NCBI RefSeq assembly: GCF_018024495.1
Contig: NZ_CP071696.1
Coordinates: 1,240,001-1,304,000 of the forward strand
Source: Agromyces archimandritae
GTDB lineage: Bacteria > Actinomycetota > Actinomycetes > Actinomycetales > Microbacteriaceae
Length of the DNA stretch: 64,000 bases
Direction of reading: 5' to 3'
Shown here: one piece after another, positions 27,145 through 35,123 of the stretch
Position numbering within the stretch: position 1 is the first letter of the stretch
How the letters are laid out: each line of letters starts with the position of its first letter
Notes under the pieces: model-generated
Databases searched by the model: none
Told to the model about the DNA's origin: nothing
The model's input: the letters and a program-made list of their open reading frames with translations, nothing else
Position numbers and translations under genes: made by a program

Positions 27145-27218
27145 CCTTGCGGGGGTCGAATCCCGCCACCTTCGGTGCCATTTCGGCGGAATCGTGGCGG
27201 GATTCGACCCCCGGAAGG
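27145..27218. repeat. Palindromic repeat family B, copy 2
   Basis: Arms GGGGGTCGAATCCCGCCAC and GTGGCGGGATTCGACCCCC are perfect complements (19 bp) around a 24-nt loop; outer CCTT / AAGG also pair. It lies between divergent genes. The rest of the 447-bp gap 26965-27411 holds a second nested palindrome but no gene. Confidence 0.85.
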
Positions 27219-27260
27219 AGATGGAGGTGCCCGCGTGGTGCGGCGCCCTCTTGATGCGGG

Positions 27261-27367
27261 GCGCCCCGGCATCCACTCGCCGAGACGACACGCTTTGCGG
27301 GAACGGACGGCGGCATTCCCGCAAGAATCGTCGTCTCGATGGGGCGGGGCGAGTGGATGCCCGGGCG
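27261..27367. repeat. Nested imperfect palindrome upstream of methyltransferase-like gene
   Basis: Outer arms GGCATCCACTCGCC and GGCGAGTGGATGCC, middle arms CGAGACGAC and GTCGTCTCG, inner arms TTGCGGGAA and TTCCCGCAA pair in register with short internal loops over about 107 bp. The outer arms match the stem of the terminator at 25941-25995. Confidence 0.7.
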
Positions 27368-27411
27368 CGGCGGGTTTCGCACGGGCGCCGGATCGCGGCA
27401 CAATGGGGCGC

Positions 27412-28314
27412 ATGGGGATGGGGGACGATTCCGGCGACCCCGAGGGGGAGGCGCCGGTGCATACCAGCGAGACCGACGTGCCGACGACGGGTGCGGATGC
27501 CGCGGGCGAGGCCGCTTCGGGGGAGACGGATGCCGTCGAGGCGACCGACGGCGCTTCGGAGGCGGATGCCGGATCCGCACCCGATGAGACAACCGGAGCG
27601 GATGCCCCGCCGGCCCCGACGCCGGCCCGGCCGCACCCGCTCGGCGCCGTCCTCCGCGAGGGCATCGCCGACGCCGTGCTCGTGCGCAGCCGGCCGGCCT
27701 TCGGCGAACGAGTGCTCTCAGAAGGCGTCGCCGAGGCGGCCGAGGCCGCCGAGTCGCTCACGCTGACGCGCATCGACCGTGTGGCCGGCGAGCCCGGGTA
27801 CGACCTCGTGCAGTCGGTGCTCGGGATCCCGGATGCCGTGCAGGCCGGCGGCGATGCGGAAGAGGAGGCCGAACGGCTCGCCGATCTCGTCCGACCCGGC
27901 GGCCGGCTCGTGCTCGCGGTGTGGGCGCGCGGTGCGCTCGAACCGCTGCCCGCCCTCGTCTTCGGCGCCCTCGCGCCGGTGCAGACGGGCGATACGCCCG
28001 TCGAGGACCCGGCCGATATCACCCCGGTCATCGAGGGCGCCGACACCGCCGGATCGTTCGCCTTCGCGCTCGGCGAGCTCGGACTCGCGCAGGTGCGCGC
28101 CGAGGCGGTTCCGCGCCGCTTCGAGCTCGACGGGGCGTCGGGTGCGGATGCCGCCTGGGCACTCGCCGAACGCACCGGCATGGTCGCCGCCTTCGAGGTC
28201 GCCGCCGACGATCTCCCCCAGGCGCGGTCCCGCTTCGATGCGGCCCTCGCCGATCAGGGCATCCGCAGCCTCGACCTGACGATGCTCATCGCCGCGGCGC
28301 GCCGCCCGGCCTGA
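27412..28314 (+). CDS. SAM-dependent methyltransferase-like protein
   Basis: 300 residues. After an acidic, low-complexity N-terminus (1-65, rich in Asp, Glu, Thr, Ala) comes a Rossmann-like region: LTRIDRVAGEPGYDLVQSVL, then ERLADLVRPGGRLVLAVWAR, the post-motif helix-strand of class I methyltransferases, followed by a region accepting substrate. The glycine-rich motif I is not obvious, so binding of S-adenosylmethionine may be weak or lost. Start ATG 27412 chosen because a CACAAT -10 box lies 7 bp upstream (27400-27405), the pattern of leaderless genes; ATGs at 27403 and 27418 are alternatives. Confidence 0.6.
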   Translation: MGMGDDSGDPEGEAPVHTSETDVPTTGADAAGEAASGETDAVEATDGASEADAGSAPDETTGADAPPAPTPARPHPLGAVLREGIADAVLVRSRPAFGERVLSEGVAEAAEAAESLTLTRIDRVAGEPGYDLVQSVLGIPDAVQAGGDAEEEAERLADLVRPGGRLVLAVWARGALEPLPALVFGALAPVQTGDTPVEDPADITPVIEGADTAGSFAFALGELGLAQVRAEAVPRRFELDGASGADAAWALAERTGMVAAFEVAADDLPQARSRFDAALADQGIRSLDLTMLIAAARRPA

Positions 28315-28365
28315 GCGCCGCGCCGGCATCCACCGCTGACCGCGGCCCGCGGCCCGCGGCCCGGA

Positions 28366-28485
28366 GCATCCACCCGCCGTCCGCAACCCGGGGCATCCAC
28401 CCGCCGTCCGCAACCCGGGGCATCCACCCGCCGTCCGCAACCCGGGGCATCCACCCGCCGTCCGCAACCCGGGGCATCCACCCGC
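28366..28485. repeat. 27-bp tandem repeat, about 4.4 copies
   Basis: Units starting GCATCCACCCGCCGTCCGCA begin at 28366, 28393, 28420, 28447 and 28474, with almost no differences and no spacers. It lies in the 525-bp gap (28315-28839) between convergent genes, which holds only repeats. Confidence 0.9.
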
Positions 28486-28507
28486 ACCCGCACCCGCACC
28501 GATTCTC

Positions 28508-28592
28508 TGCGCAATGCAGGAACGCGCACGGCGTGTCGCACCCGCCATGCGGCAGAACGCCCCGCGACACGCGCGCACTCCTGCATTGCGCA
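28508..28592. repeat. 85-bp palindromic repeat family A, copy 2
   Basis: Same borders and arms as at 25769; loop carries CACCCGCCATGCGGCAGAAC. Nearly identical to copy 3, 96 bp further on. Confidence 0.9.
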
Positions 28593-28688
28593 GTGGATGC
28601 CCGCCACGCGGCGACCGCCGCACCCAGGCCACCGCTCGGGGACCCGCCGCACCCACGCCGCCGCACCAGACCGTCAGGGCCCGAATCC

Positions 28689-28773
28689 TGCGCAATGCAG
28701 GAACGCGCACGGCGTGTCGCACCCGCCATGCGGCAGAACGCCCCGCGACACGCGCGCACTCCTGCATTGCGCA
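28689..28773. repeat. 85-bp palindromic repeat family A, copy 3
   Basis: Second copy in the same convergent gap; sequence the same as copy 2 throughout by eye. Directly followed at 28777-28830 by a 24-bp unit (starting GGAGCGGGGAGCACC) repeated twice plus a partial. Confidence 0.9.
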
Positions 28774-28776
28774 GAA

Positions 28777-28830
28777 GGAGCGGGGAGCACCGGCGCGGCG
28801 GGAGCGGGGAGCACCGGCGCGGCGGGAGCG
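28777..28830. repeat. 24-bp direct repeat, two copies plus partial
   Basis: GGAGCGGGGAGCACCGGCGC-type unit at 28777-28800 and 28801-28824, then a truncated GGAGCG. It ends 10 bp before the stop of the sulfurtransferase gene. Confidence 0.8.
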
Positions 28831-28839
28831 ACGGAGCGG

Positions 28840-29706
28840 CTACGCCGCGCCGGGGTCGGGGCCGGTCGCGACGGGCAGCTCCGGGTGGTTCGACCAGGCG
28901 CTCCAGGAGCCGGGGAACAGCGCCGCGTCGAAGCCGGCGATGGCGAGGGCGGCGATCTCGTGCGCCGCGGTCACGCCGGATCCGCAGTAGGCGGCGATGC
29001 CGGCATCCGCCCGGACCCCGAGGCGTTCGAAGCGTTCGCGCAGCACCTCGGCGGGCAGGAACCGCCCCGTCTCGTCGAGGTTCGCGGCGGTCGGCGCCGA
29101 CACGGCGCCCGGGATGTGGCCGGCGACGGGATCGACGGGTTCGGTCTCGCCCCGGTACCGCTCGCCGGCGCGCGCGTCCAGCAGCAGTCCGTCGGCGGCG
29201 GCCGCGGCGACCTCGTCGAGGGCGATGACGGGCATGGCGCCGAATTGCGCGGTCGCGGTGCCCGGGGCCGGGGCGACGTCGCCGGTCTCGAGCGGATGCC
29301 CCGCGTCGCGCCATGCGGCCAGGCCGCCGTCCAGCATCCGCACCCGCTCCTGCCCCGCGTGCCGCAGCAACCACCAGGCGCGTGCGGCCGACTGGTTGCC
29401 GAGGTCGTCCATGACGACGATCTCGTCGCCGTCGGCCAGACCCCAGCGGCGCATGGCGGCGGTGAAATCGGCTTCGCCCGGAAGCGGATGCCGTCCCTCG
29501 CCGGCCGGGCCGGAACCGGCCAGTTCGCGTTCGAGGTCGACGAAGACGGCGCCGGGCAGGTGGCCGGCGAGGTAGGCGTCGCGGCCGACGGGCGCCCCCG
29601 CCCCGGCGCGGCTCGCGGTGAGCGACCAGCGCACGTCGAGGATGCGGGGCGCGGTTCCGGCGGCGATGCGCGCGGCGAGCTCGTCGGGCCGGATGAGGAT
29701 GGGCAT
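28840..29706 (-). CDS. Thiosulfate/3-mercaptopyruvate sulfurtransferase (rhodanese)
   Basis: 288 residues with two rhodanese domains. The N-terminal one is inactive-type (ILDVRWSLTASRAG, DDEIV region), the C-terminal one has the catalytic Cys241 in AAYCGSGVTA. CGSGVTA is typical of 3-mercaptopyruvate/thiosulfate sulfurtransferases (SseA-like). The enzyme transfers sulfane sulfur to a thiol or cyanide acceptor in the cytoplasm. Start ATG 29706 gives the usual N-terminus (PILIRPDELA). Confidence 0.88.
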   Translation of the reverse strand: MPILIRPDELAARIAAGTAPRILDVRWSLTASRAGAGAPVGRDAYLAGHLPGAVFVDLERELAGSGPAGEGRHPLPGEADFTAAMRRWGLADGDEIVVMDDLGNQSAARAWWLLRHAGQERVRMLDGGLAAWRDAGHPLETGDVAPAPGTATAQFGAMPVIALDEVAAAAADGLLLDARAGERYRGETEPVDPVAGHIPGAVSAPTAANLDETGRFLPAEVLRERFERLGVRADAGIAAYCGSGVTAAHEIAALAIAGFDAALFPGSWSAWSNHPELPVATGPDPGAA

Positions 29707-29917
29707 GCCCCGATCATCGCACCGAGCCGCGGCATCCACACGCGGAAGACACGCTCACCCCGAGGGCCGACCCGAGGCATCCACCCCCGAACGCGGGGTG
29801 GCGGCGAACCGCCACGTGACGCGGCGATGACGCGGGTGTGCACGGATCATGCATCGGTTGCATAACGTCGGCTTGCGGCGCGCATCCGCGCACTCTATCG
29901 TCGTCTCAGCCGGTAAT

Positions 29918-29939
29918 AGTGACCGAATGTTCGGTCACC
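29918..29939 (+). promoter_or_regulatory. TetR-type operator in front of the liv operon
   Basis: GTGACCGAATGTTCGGTCAC (29919-29938) is palindromic at 18 of 20 positions. The half-site ACCG-6 nt-CGGT has the same spacing as the PaaR-type site at 46243. It lies about 60 bp upstream of livJ, where a repressor would block transcription. Confidence 0.65.
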
Positions 29940-29998
29940 AAATCCGATGCCGGCGACTCAGTGACGAGAACCCGAACCGGGCTCAAAGGAGAGTTCAC

Positions 29999-31186
29999 AT
30001 GCAACGCGCACACCGCCGTCTGCTCATCCCTGCCGCTGCGGCGGCGACCTTCGCACTCGCCCTCACCGGCTGCTCCTCCTCCAACTTCGGCGGCGGCGAT
30101 GCAGCGAAGGGCGACGACGAGGGCCCCATCAAGATCGGCGCCGTGCTCGACATCACCGGCGTCGGCGCGAACCTCGGCGTGCCCGAGCAGAACACGCTCA
30201 AGATGCTCGCCGAGCAGCTCGAAGAAGCCGGCGGCATCGACGGCCGCGAGGTCGAGCTCATCATCAAGGACAACCAGTCCACCGAAGACGGCGCCGCCAA
30301 GGCGACCAGCGAGCTCATCGAGAACGAGGACGTCGACCTGCTGATCGGCGCGAGCCGCACCGGCCCCTCGCTCGCGATGCGCCCCATCGCCGAGGCCGCC
30401 AAGATCCCGACGATCTCCGTCGCCGCCAACGCCTCGATCGTCGACGGCAGCGAATGGCTCTTCAAGACCGCCCAGAACGACCTCGTCGTGCTCGAGGTCA
30501 TGCTCGACGACGCGAAGGCAAAGGGCTACAAGAAGGTCGACCTCGCCCGCGACGCGACCGGCTTCGGCGAGGGCATCGCCGAGATCATCACCGAGCTCGG
30601 CGCCGAGCGCGGCATCGAGCTCGGCAAGGTCGAAGCCTTCGAGCCGAGCGCGACCGACTTCACCGCGCAGATGACGAACCTGCGCGGCACCGACTCCGAC
30701 GCGGTCGTCATCTGGGGCATCACCCCCTCGGCCGGCCTCGCGCAGGCCGCCTACGCCCAGCTCGGCGTCGGCAAGCCCGTCTACCAGTCGCACGGCGTCG
30801 CCAACGCCGCGTTCTTCGAGGCCGCCGGCGACGCCGCCACGGGCGTCATCGCCCCGATGGGCCGCCTGCTCGTGCACGACCAGCTGTCCGCCGACGACCC
30901 CCAGAAGGAGGTCATCGAGCAGTTCGTCGCCGACTACACCGAGGCCTACGGCGACGCGCCGTCGAGCTTCGCCGGCCACGCCTACGACGCCTGGCAGGTC
31001 GCGATCGCCGCGCTCGAAGAGGCCGGCACCGACCCCGAGGCGCTCCGCGACGCGATCGAGGGCACGACGGGCCTCGTCGGCGTCTCGGGCGTGTTCAACA
31101 TGACCGCCGAGGACCACTCGGGCCTCTCGACCGACGCGCTCATCCTCGCCGAGGGTCGCGACGGCCGCTGGAACCTCGTCAAGTAA
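29999..31186 (+). CDS. ABC transporter substrate-binding protein (LivJ-like)
   Basis: 395 residues, ATG 29999 behind AAAGGAGA. Lipoprotein signal with lipobox LTGC (Cys25). The rest is a type I periplasmic-binding fold of the Leu/Ile/Val-binding group: IKIGAVLDITGVGANLGVPE, GGIDGREVELIIKDNQSTED, LIGASRTGPSLAMRPIAEAA, SVAANASIVDGSEWLF. It captures the ligand outside the cell for the LivH-LivMG-LivF importer downstream (22-bp gap to livH). Relatives bind branched-chain amino acids, amides or aromatic acids; the operator shared with the phenylacetate genes makes an aromatic ligand worth considering. Confidence 0.9.
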   Translation: MQRAHRRLLIPAAAAATFALALTGCSSSNFGGGDAAKGDDEGPIKIGAVLDITGVGANLGVPEQNTLKMLAEQLEEAGGIDGREVELIIKDNQSTEDGAAKATSELIENEDVDLLIGASRTGPSLAMRPIAEAAKIPTISVAANASIVDGSEWLFKTAQNDLVVLEVMLDDAKAKGYKKVDLARDATGFGEGIAEIITELGAERGIELGKVEAFEPSATDFTAQMTNLRGTDSDAVVIWGITPSAGLAQAAYAQLGVGKPVYQSHGVANAAFFEAAGDAATGVIAPMGRLLVHDQLSADDPQKEVIEQFVADYTEAYGDAPSSFAGHAYDAWQVAIAALEEAGTDPEALRDAIEGTTGLVGVSGVFNMTAEDHSGLSTDALILAEGRDGRWNLVK

Positions 31187-31208
31187 CGCACCTAGGGAAC
31201 ACCGCACC

Positions 31209-32078
31209 GTGACCGATTTCCTCCAACTGACGGTCGCCGGCCTGTCGCAGGGCTCCGTATACGCCCTGCTCGCGGTCGGCCTCATCGCCACCTACACGGT
31301 GCGGCACGTCGTGAACATCGCCCAGGGCGACTTCGCGACGCTGGCCGGCCTGGGGAGCATCTCGCTCCTCAGCGCCGGCCTCCCGCTGCCCGTCGCGATC
31401 CTCGTCGCGCTCGTCTCCGTCACCGCCGCCTCGATCCTCGTCGAACGGCTCGTGATCTCCCGCGTCAAGCACCTCACGACGCTCGTATCGATCATCCTCA
31501 CGCTCGGCGTCTCGACCCTGATGCAGGCGATCATGCTGCTCGTCTGGGGTGCCGAGGGCAAGCGCCTGCCGGCGTTCGGCGGCGAGGACCTCATGCTCGG
31601 CGGGGTCAGCATCCGCGCGCAGGAGCTGTGGATGCTCGGCGCGCTCGTCGTCGTCGGCGGCGGCATCCTGCTCTTCTACGAGAAGACCCGCTGGGGCAAG
31701 GCGCTCCGCGCGAGCGCCGAGCAGCCGGTCGCGGCCCGCATCGTCGGCATCTCGCCGGCGGTGGCCTCGATCATCGCGTTCGCCGTCGCCGGGTTCGCCG
31801 GCGCCGCGGCGGGCGTCGTCTCCTCCCCCATCTACCTCTCGCTCTGGTCGGGCGGCCTGCTGCTCGGCCTGAAGGGCTTCGTGGCGGCCGTGCTCGGCGG
31901 GCTCACCTCGTTCCGCGCGGCGATCGTCGGCGCCCTGCTCCTCGGCGTCATCGAGTCCTACGTCGCCGGGTACGTCGCGAGCGGCCTGAAGGACGCGGTC
32001 GCGTTCTTCATCCTCATCCTCGTGCTCATCATCCGCCCGGCGGGCCTCGTGCTGCGCCCGAACGCCGTGAGGGTCTGA
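31209..32078 (+). CDS. livH: Branched-chain amino-acid-type ABC permease LivH
   Basis: 289 residues, GTG 31209, about eight hydrophobic segments. VNIAQGDFATLAGLGSISLL, VILTLGVSTLMQAI-like segments and the coupling region ASAEQPVAARIVGISPAVAS are typical of LivH. It forms the transmembrane channel with the LivM part of the next gene (1-bp gap), importing whatever the LivJ-like protein binds. FFILILVLIIRPAGLVLRP is the usual C-terminal block. Confidence 0.9.
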   Translation: MTDFLQLTVAGLSQGSVYALLAVGLIATYTVRHVVNIAQGDFATLAGLGSISLLSAGLPLPVAILVALVSVTAASILVERLVISRVKHLTTLVSIILTLGVSTLMQAIMLLVWGAEGKRLPAFGGEDLMLGGVSIRAQELWMLGALVVVGGGILLFYEKTRWGKALRASAEQPVAARIVGISPAVASIIAFAVAGFAGAAAGVVSSPIYLSLWSGGLLLGLKGFVAAVLGGLTSFRAAIVGALLLGVIESYVAGYVASGLKDAVAFFILILVLIIRPAGLVLRPNAVRV

Positions 32079-32079
32079 C

Positions 32080-34050
32080 GTGTCGCTCCTCAACAAGTCC
32101 ACCGTCCCGTCGCGCACGGGTTTCTGGCCGAACAACCGCAACACGATCATCGGCATCGTGCTGCTCGCGGTCGGGATCCTCGCGCTGCCGTTCGTGGCGA
32201 GCTCCTCGCTCATGAACATCGCCGTGTTCACGCTCATCTTCGCCCTGCCGGCGATCGGTCTGAGCCTGCTCATGGGCCTGGCCGGACAGGTCAGCCTCGG
32301 CCAGGCGTCGTTCTTCGCGATCGGCGCGTACACGCATGCGATCCTGCTGTCGAAGTTCGACATGCCGGGCCCGGTCGCCGCGATCGGCGGCGTCGTCGCG
32401 GCGATGCTCGCCGCCCTGCTCGTGGGCCTGCCGATGCTGCGCCTGCGCGGCCACTTCCTCGCCCTGGCGACCCTGGGTCTCGGTTTCATCGTGATGATCG
32501 CGGTGCGCGAGTGGGACTTCACGGGCCGCACGACGGGCATCTACGGCTTCGGCCGGCCCGAGGTGTTCGGCATCCCGATCGACAACAACGGCTTCTTCTT
32601 CTGGTTCGTGGCGCCGTTCGTGCTGATCGCGCTGGTGCTCGCGCTGAACCTCACGCGTTCGCGTGCGGGCCGCGCCCTGTCGGCGGTGAACGACTCCGAG
32701 CTGGCCGCCGAGTCGCTCGGGGTGAACACCTACATCCTGCGGCTGAAGGTCTTCGTGCTGTCGGCGGCGTTCGCCGGCCTCGGAGGCGTGTTCTACGCCT
32801 ACCAGGTGCAGATCGTCTCGCCGCAGGTCGCCGAGTTCCACGTCTCGGTCGAGATCCTGCTGATGGTCGTCATCGGCGGCCTCGGTTCGGTGTGGGGCGC
32901 CGTGGCGGGCGCGTTCATCGTGGAGCTCCTCTCGGAGGGCCTGCGCGACCTCATCCCGGCGCTCATCCCGGGTGCCACCGGCGAGGTCCAGCTGATCGGC
33001 TACGGCCTCGTGCTGGTGCTCGTGATCATCCTGTTGCCGGGCGGCCTGTACCAGGCGGTCATGTCGGCGTGGCGGGCCATCCGGCATCGGGGTTCGCGAG
33101 TGGATGCCGGTGCGGCCCCCTCCCCCGAACCCGCGCCCTCCGCGGCGGCGGTGTCGACCGCGCCCGATGCGGGCGGCGCGACGGATGCCGCGCCCGCGGC
33201 ATCCACCCCCGACACGCCCCTGCCTGCCGTGTCGACACCGCTGGCCGTCGGCGAACCCATCCTCGAGGTCGCCGGCCTCACGAAGCGCTACGGCGGCGTC
33301 GTCGCCGTCGACGACGTGGGCTTCACGGTTCCGGCCGGGAAGATCATGGGCCTCATCGGCCCGAACGGCGCCGGCAAGACGACGTGCTTCAACATGATCT
33401 CGGGCGCGATCGCCCCGACCGCGGGCACCGTGCGCTTCCTCGGCGAGGAGATCCAGGGCAGGAAGCCGCACGTGGGCGCGCTGAAGGGCCTCACCCGCAC
33501 CTTCCAGAACCTGCAGGTGTTCGCCTCGACCGACGTCGTCGGCAACGTGTACATGGGCCGCTACCGCAAGGGCCGCGCCGGCATCGTCCGCGGCATGCTC
33601 GGCCTGCAGGGGCGCGAGCAGTACGCGCACGAGGAGATCGCCCGCGAGGTGCTCGAGGCGATGCGCCTCGGCGACGTCGCCGGCTCGGGCGCGAGCGATC
33701 TGCCCTTCGGCCGGCAGCGCATGATGGAGGTCTGCCGTGCGCTCGCCTCCGAGCCGGCGCTGCTGCTGCTCGACGAGCCGATGGCGGGCCTGTCGGGGAA
33801 GGAACGCGACATGCTCGCCGCCCTGCTGCGGCGTCTGCGGGACGCGGGGCTCACGATCGTGCTCGTCGAGCACGACGTCGCCCAGGTCATGTCGCTCGCC
33901 GACACCGTCGCGGTGCTCGACGACGGCGTGCTCATCGCCCACGGCGACCCGGAGACCGTCCGCAACGACCCGAAGGTCATCGTCGCCTACCTCGGCACGG
34001 ATGCCGAAGAGGCCGAGGCCGAACTCATGGAACTGGAGGAGCAGGCATGA
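32080..34050 (+). CDS. LivM permease fused to LivG ATPase
   Basis: 656 residues, GTG 32080. Residues about 1-340 are a LivM permease with roughly nine to ten membrane segments (LLMGLAGQVSLGQASFFAIG; LSVNAI-equivalent region ALSAVNDSELAAESLGVNT). A Pro/Ala/Thr-rich linker (about 345-385) joins a LivG ABC ATPase (about 388-640): Walker A GPNGAGKTT near 428, DLPFGRQRMMEVCRALA signature with a changed LSGGQ (LPFGRQ, as in LivG), Walker B LLLLDEPMAGLS. In most genomes these are separate genes. The stop overlaps livF (ATGATG). Confidence 0.9.
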   Translation: MSLLNKSTVPSRTGFWPNNRNTIIGIVLLAVGILALPFVASSSLMNIAVFTLIFALPAIGLSLLMGLAGQVSLGQASFFAIGAYTHAILLSKFDMPGPVAAIGGVVAAMLAALLVGLPMLRLRGHFLALATLGLGFIVMIAVREWDFTGRTTGIYGFGRPEVFGIPIDNNGFFFWFVAPFVLIALVLALNLTRSRAGRALSAVNDSELAAESLGVNTYILRLKVFVLSAAFAGLGGVFYAYQVQIVSPQVAEFHVSVEILLMVVIGGLGSVWGAVAGAFIVELLSEGLRDLIPALIPGATGEVQLIGYGLVLVLVIILLPGGLYQAVMSAWRAIRHRGSRVDAGAAPSPEPAPSAAAVSTAPDAGGATDAAPAASTPDTPLPAVSTPLAVGEPILEVAGLTKRYGGVVAVDDVGFTVPAGKIMGLIGPNGAGKTTCFNMISGAIAPTAGTVRFLGEEIQGRKPHVGALKGLTRTFQNLQVFASTDVVGNVYMGRYRKGRAGIVRGMLGLQGREQYAHEEIAREVLEAMRLGDVAGSGASDLPFGRQRMMEVCRALASEPALLLLDEPMAGLSGKERDMLAALLRRLRDAGLTIVLVEHDVAQVMSLADTVAVLDDGVLIAHGDPETVRNDPKVIVAYLGTDAEEAEAELMELEEQA

Positions 34051-34751
34051 TGCTCGAAGTGTCCGGCCTGCACGCCGGGTACGGCAAGCTCGGGGTGCTG
34101 CACGACGTGTCGCTCGGCGTGGACGCCGGCGAGATCCTCACCGTCGTCGGCGCGAACGGCGCCGGCAAGACGACGCTGCTGCGCGCGGTCAACGGCCTCA
34201 TCCGGCCGACCGCGGGCTCGGTGAAGATCGACGGGACCGACATCACCGGCAAGCCGACCGAGCGGATGGCGTCGCTCGGGCTCACCCACGTGCCCGAGAA
34301 CCGCCTCTGCTTCCCGACCCTCACCGTGCGCGACAACCTCATGCTGGGCGCCTGGGCGCGCGGCGGCAAGGGCGACGAGGCCGCAGTGCTCGAGCTGTTC
34401 CCGCGGCTGGAGCCCCGTCTGAACCAGGCGGCCGGCACCCTCTCCGGCGGCGAGCAGCAGATGGTGGCGATCGGCCGCGGCCTCATGGCGGCGCCGAAGG
34501 CGATCATGCTCGACGAACCGTCGATCGGCCTGGCCCCCAAGGTCGTCGCCGAGATCATGCGGGTGCTCGGGCGCCTGCGCGACCAGGGCCTTGCGGTTCT
34601 GCTCGTCGAGCAGAACGTGCGCGCCTCCTTCGGCATCGCCGACCGGGCGGTCGTCATGCAGCGCGGCCGCGTCGTCCTCGAGGGCACCCCGGCCGAGCTC
34701 GTGGAGCTGCCCGAGGTCCGCAACGCCTACCTCGGCGGCGCCGCCGCCTGA
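34047..34751 (+). CDS. livF: ABC transporter ATPase LivF
   Basis: 234 residues, start ATG 34047 overlapping the previous stop. Walker A GANGAGKTT (about 36-44), signature LSGGEQQMVAIGRGL, Walker B AIMLDEPSIGLAP, H-loop LLVEQNV. The C-terminus EVRNAYLGG is typical of LivF. It pairs with the LivG half of the fusion to drive transport. The operon ends at a strong hairpin 7 bp downstream. Confidence 0.93.
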   Translation: MMLEVSGLHAGYGKLGVLHDVSLGVDAGEILTVVGANGAGKTTLLRAVNGLIRPTAGSVKIDGTDITGKPTERMASLGLTHVPENRLCFPTLTVRDNLMLGAWARGGKGDEAAVLELFPRLEPRLNQAAGTLSGGEQQMVAIGRGLMAAPKAIMLDEPSIGLAPKVVAEIMRVLGRLRDQGLAVLLVEQNVRASFGIADRAVVMQRGRVVLEGTPAELVELPEVRNAYLGGAAA

Positions 34752-34757
34752 CCGACC

Positions 34758-34802
34758 CGGATGCCGGGGCGCCCCGCCCCCTTCAGGGCGCCCCGGCATC
34801 CG
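34758..34802 (+). terminator. Terminator of the liv operon
   Basis: A perfect 17-bp stem CGGATGCCGGGGCGCCC / GGGCGCCCCGGCATCCG with an 11-nt loop just after the livF stop. Confidence 0.75.
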
Positions 34803-34846
34803 CACCCCCACGAATGAGTTCCGCGCGGGCCTGTACTCGACGTACA

Positions 34847-34865
34847 TGATCATAAATAATGATCA
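34847..34865. promoter_or_regulatory. AT-rich palindrome between liv and mrp operons
   Basis: TGATCATAAATAATGATCA has 7-bp perfect arms round AAATA and is followed by a partial third copy (TGGTCAT). It stands out in a 70 percent GC region. It lies about 260 bp upstream of mrpA; the remaining 34866-35123 holds a -10-like TAGGAT at 35083 and no gene. Confidence 0.5.
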
Positions 34866-35123
34866 AATGGTCATGGCGAAATCGTGCATGAAGACGCCGA
34901 TGTCGAGTTCGTCCCGGAGCTGACGGACTCCGCGCGAACCCGGCGACCCGTTCGCCACGGAGCGGCCATAGCGCGCCATCGCACCGCGCCCGGCATCCGG
35001 CATCCGCCCCCCTGCCCATGCCGCCGCGCGCATGTATCAGACGGGACTGGGCGATTCCGGGCCTCGCGCTTCGGCGCTCCGGTAGGATGCTTTCGGACAT
35101 ACGCGCGAAACTGAGGAGGCTGG

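Noticed and set aside
28366..28485. Regular 27-bp repeat as a CRISPR array
   Set aside because: Units are directly adjacent without spacers, and no cas genes are near. It is a tandem repeat.
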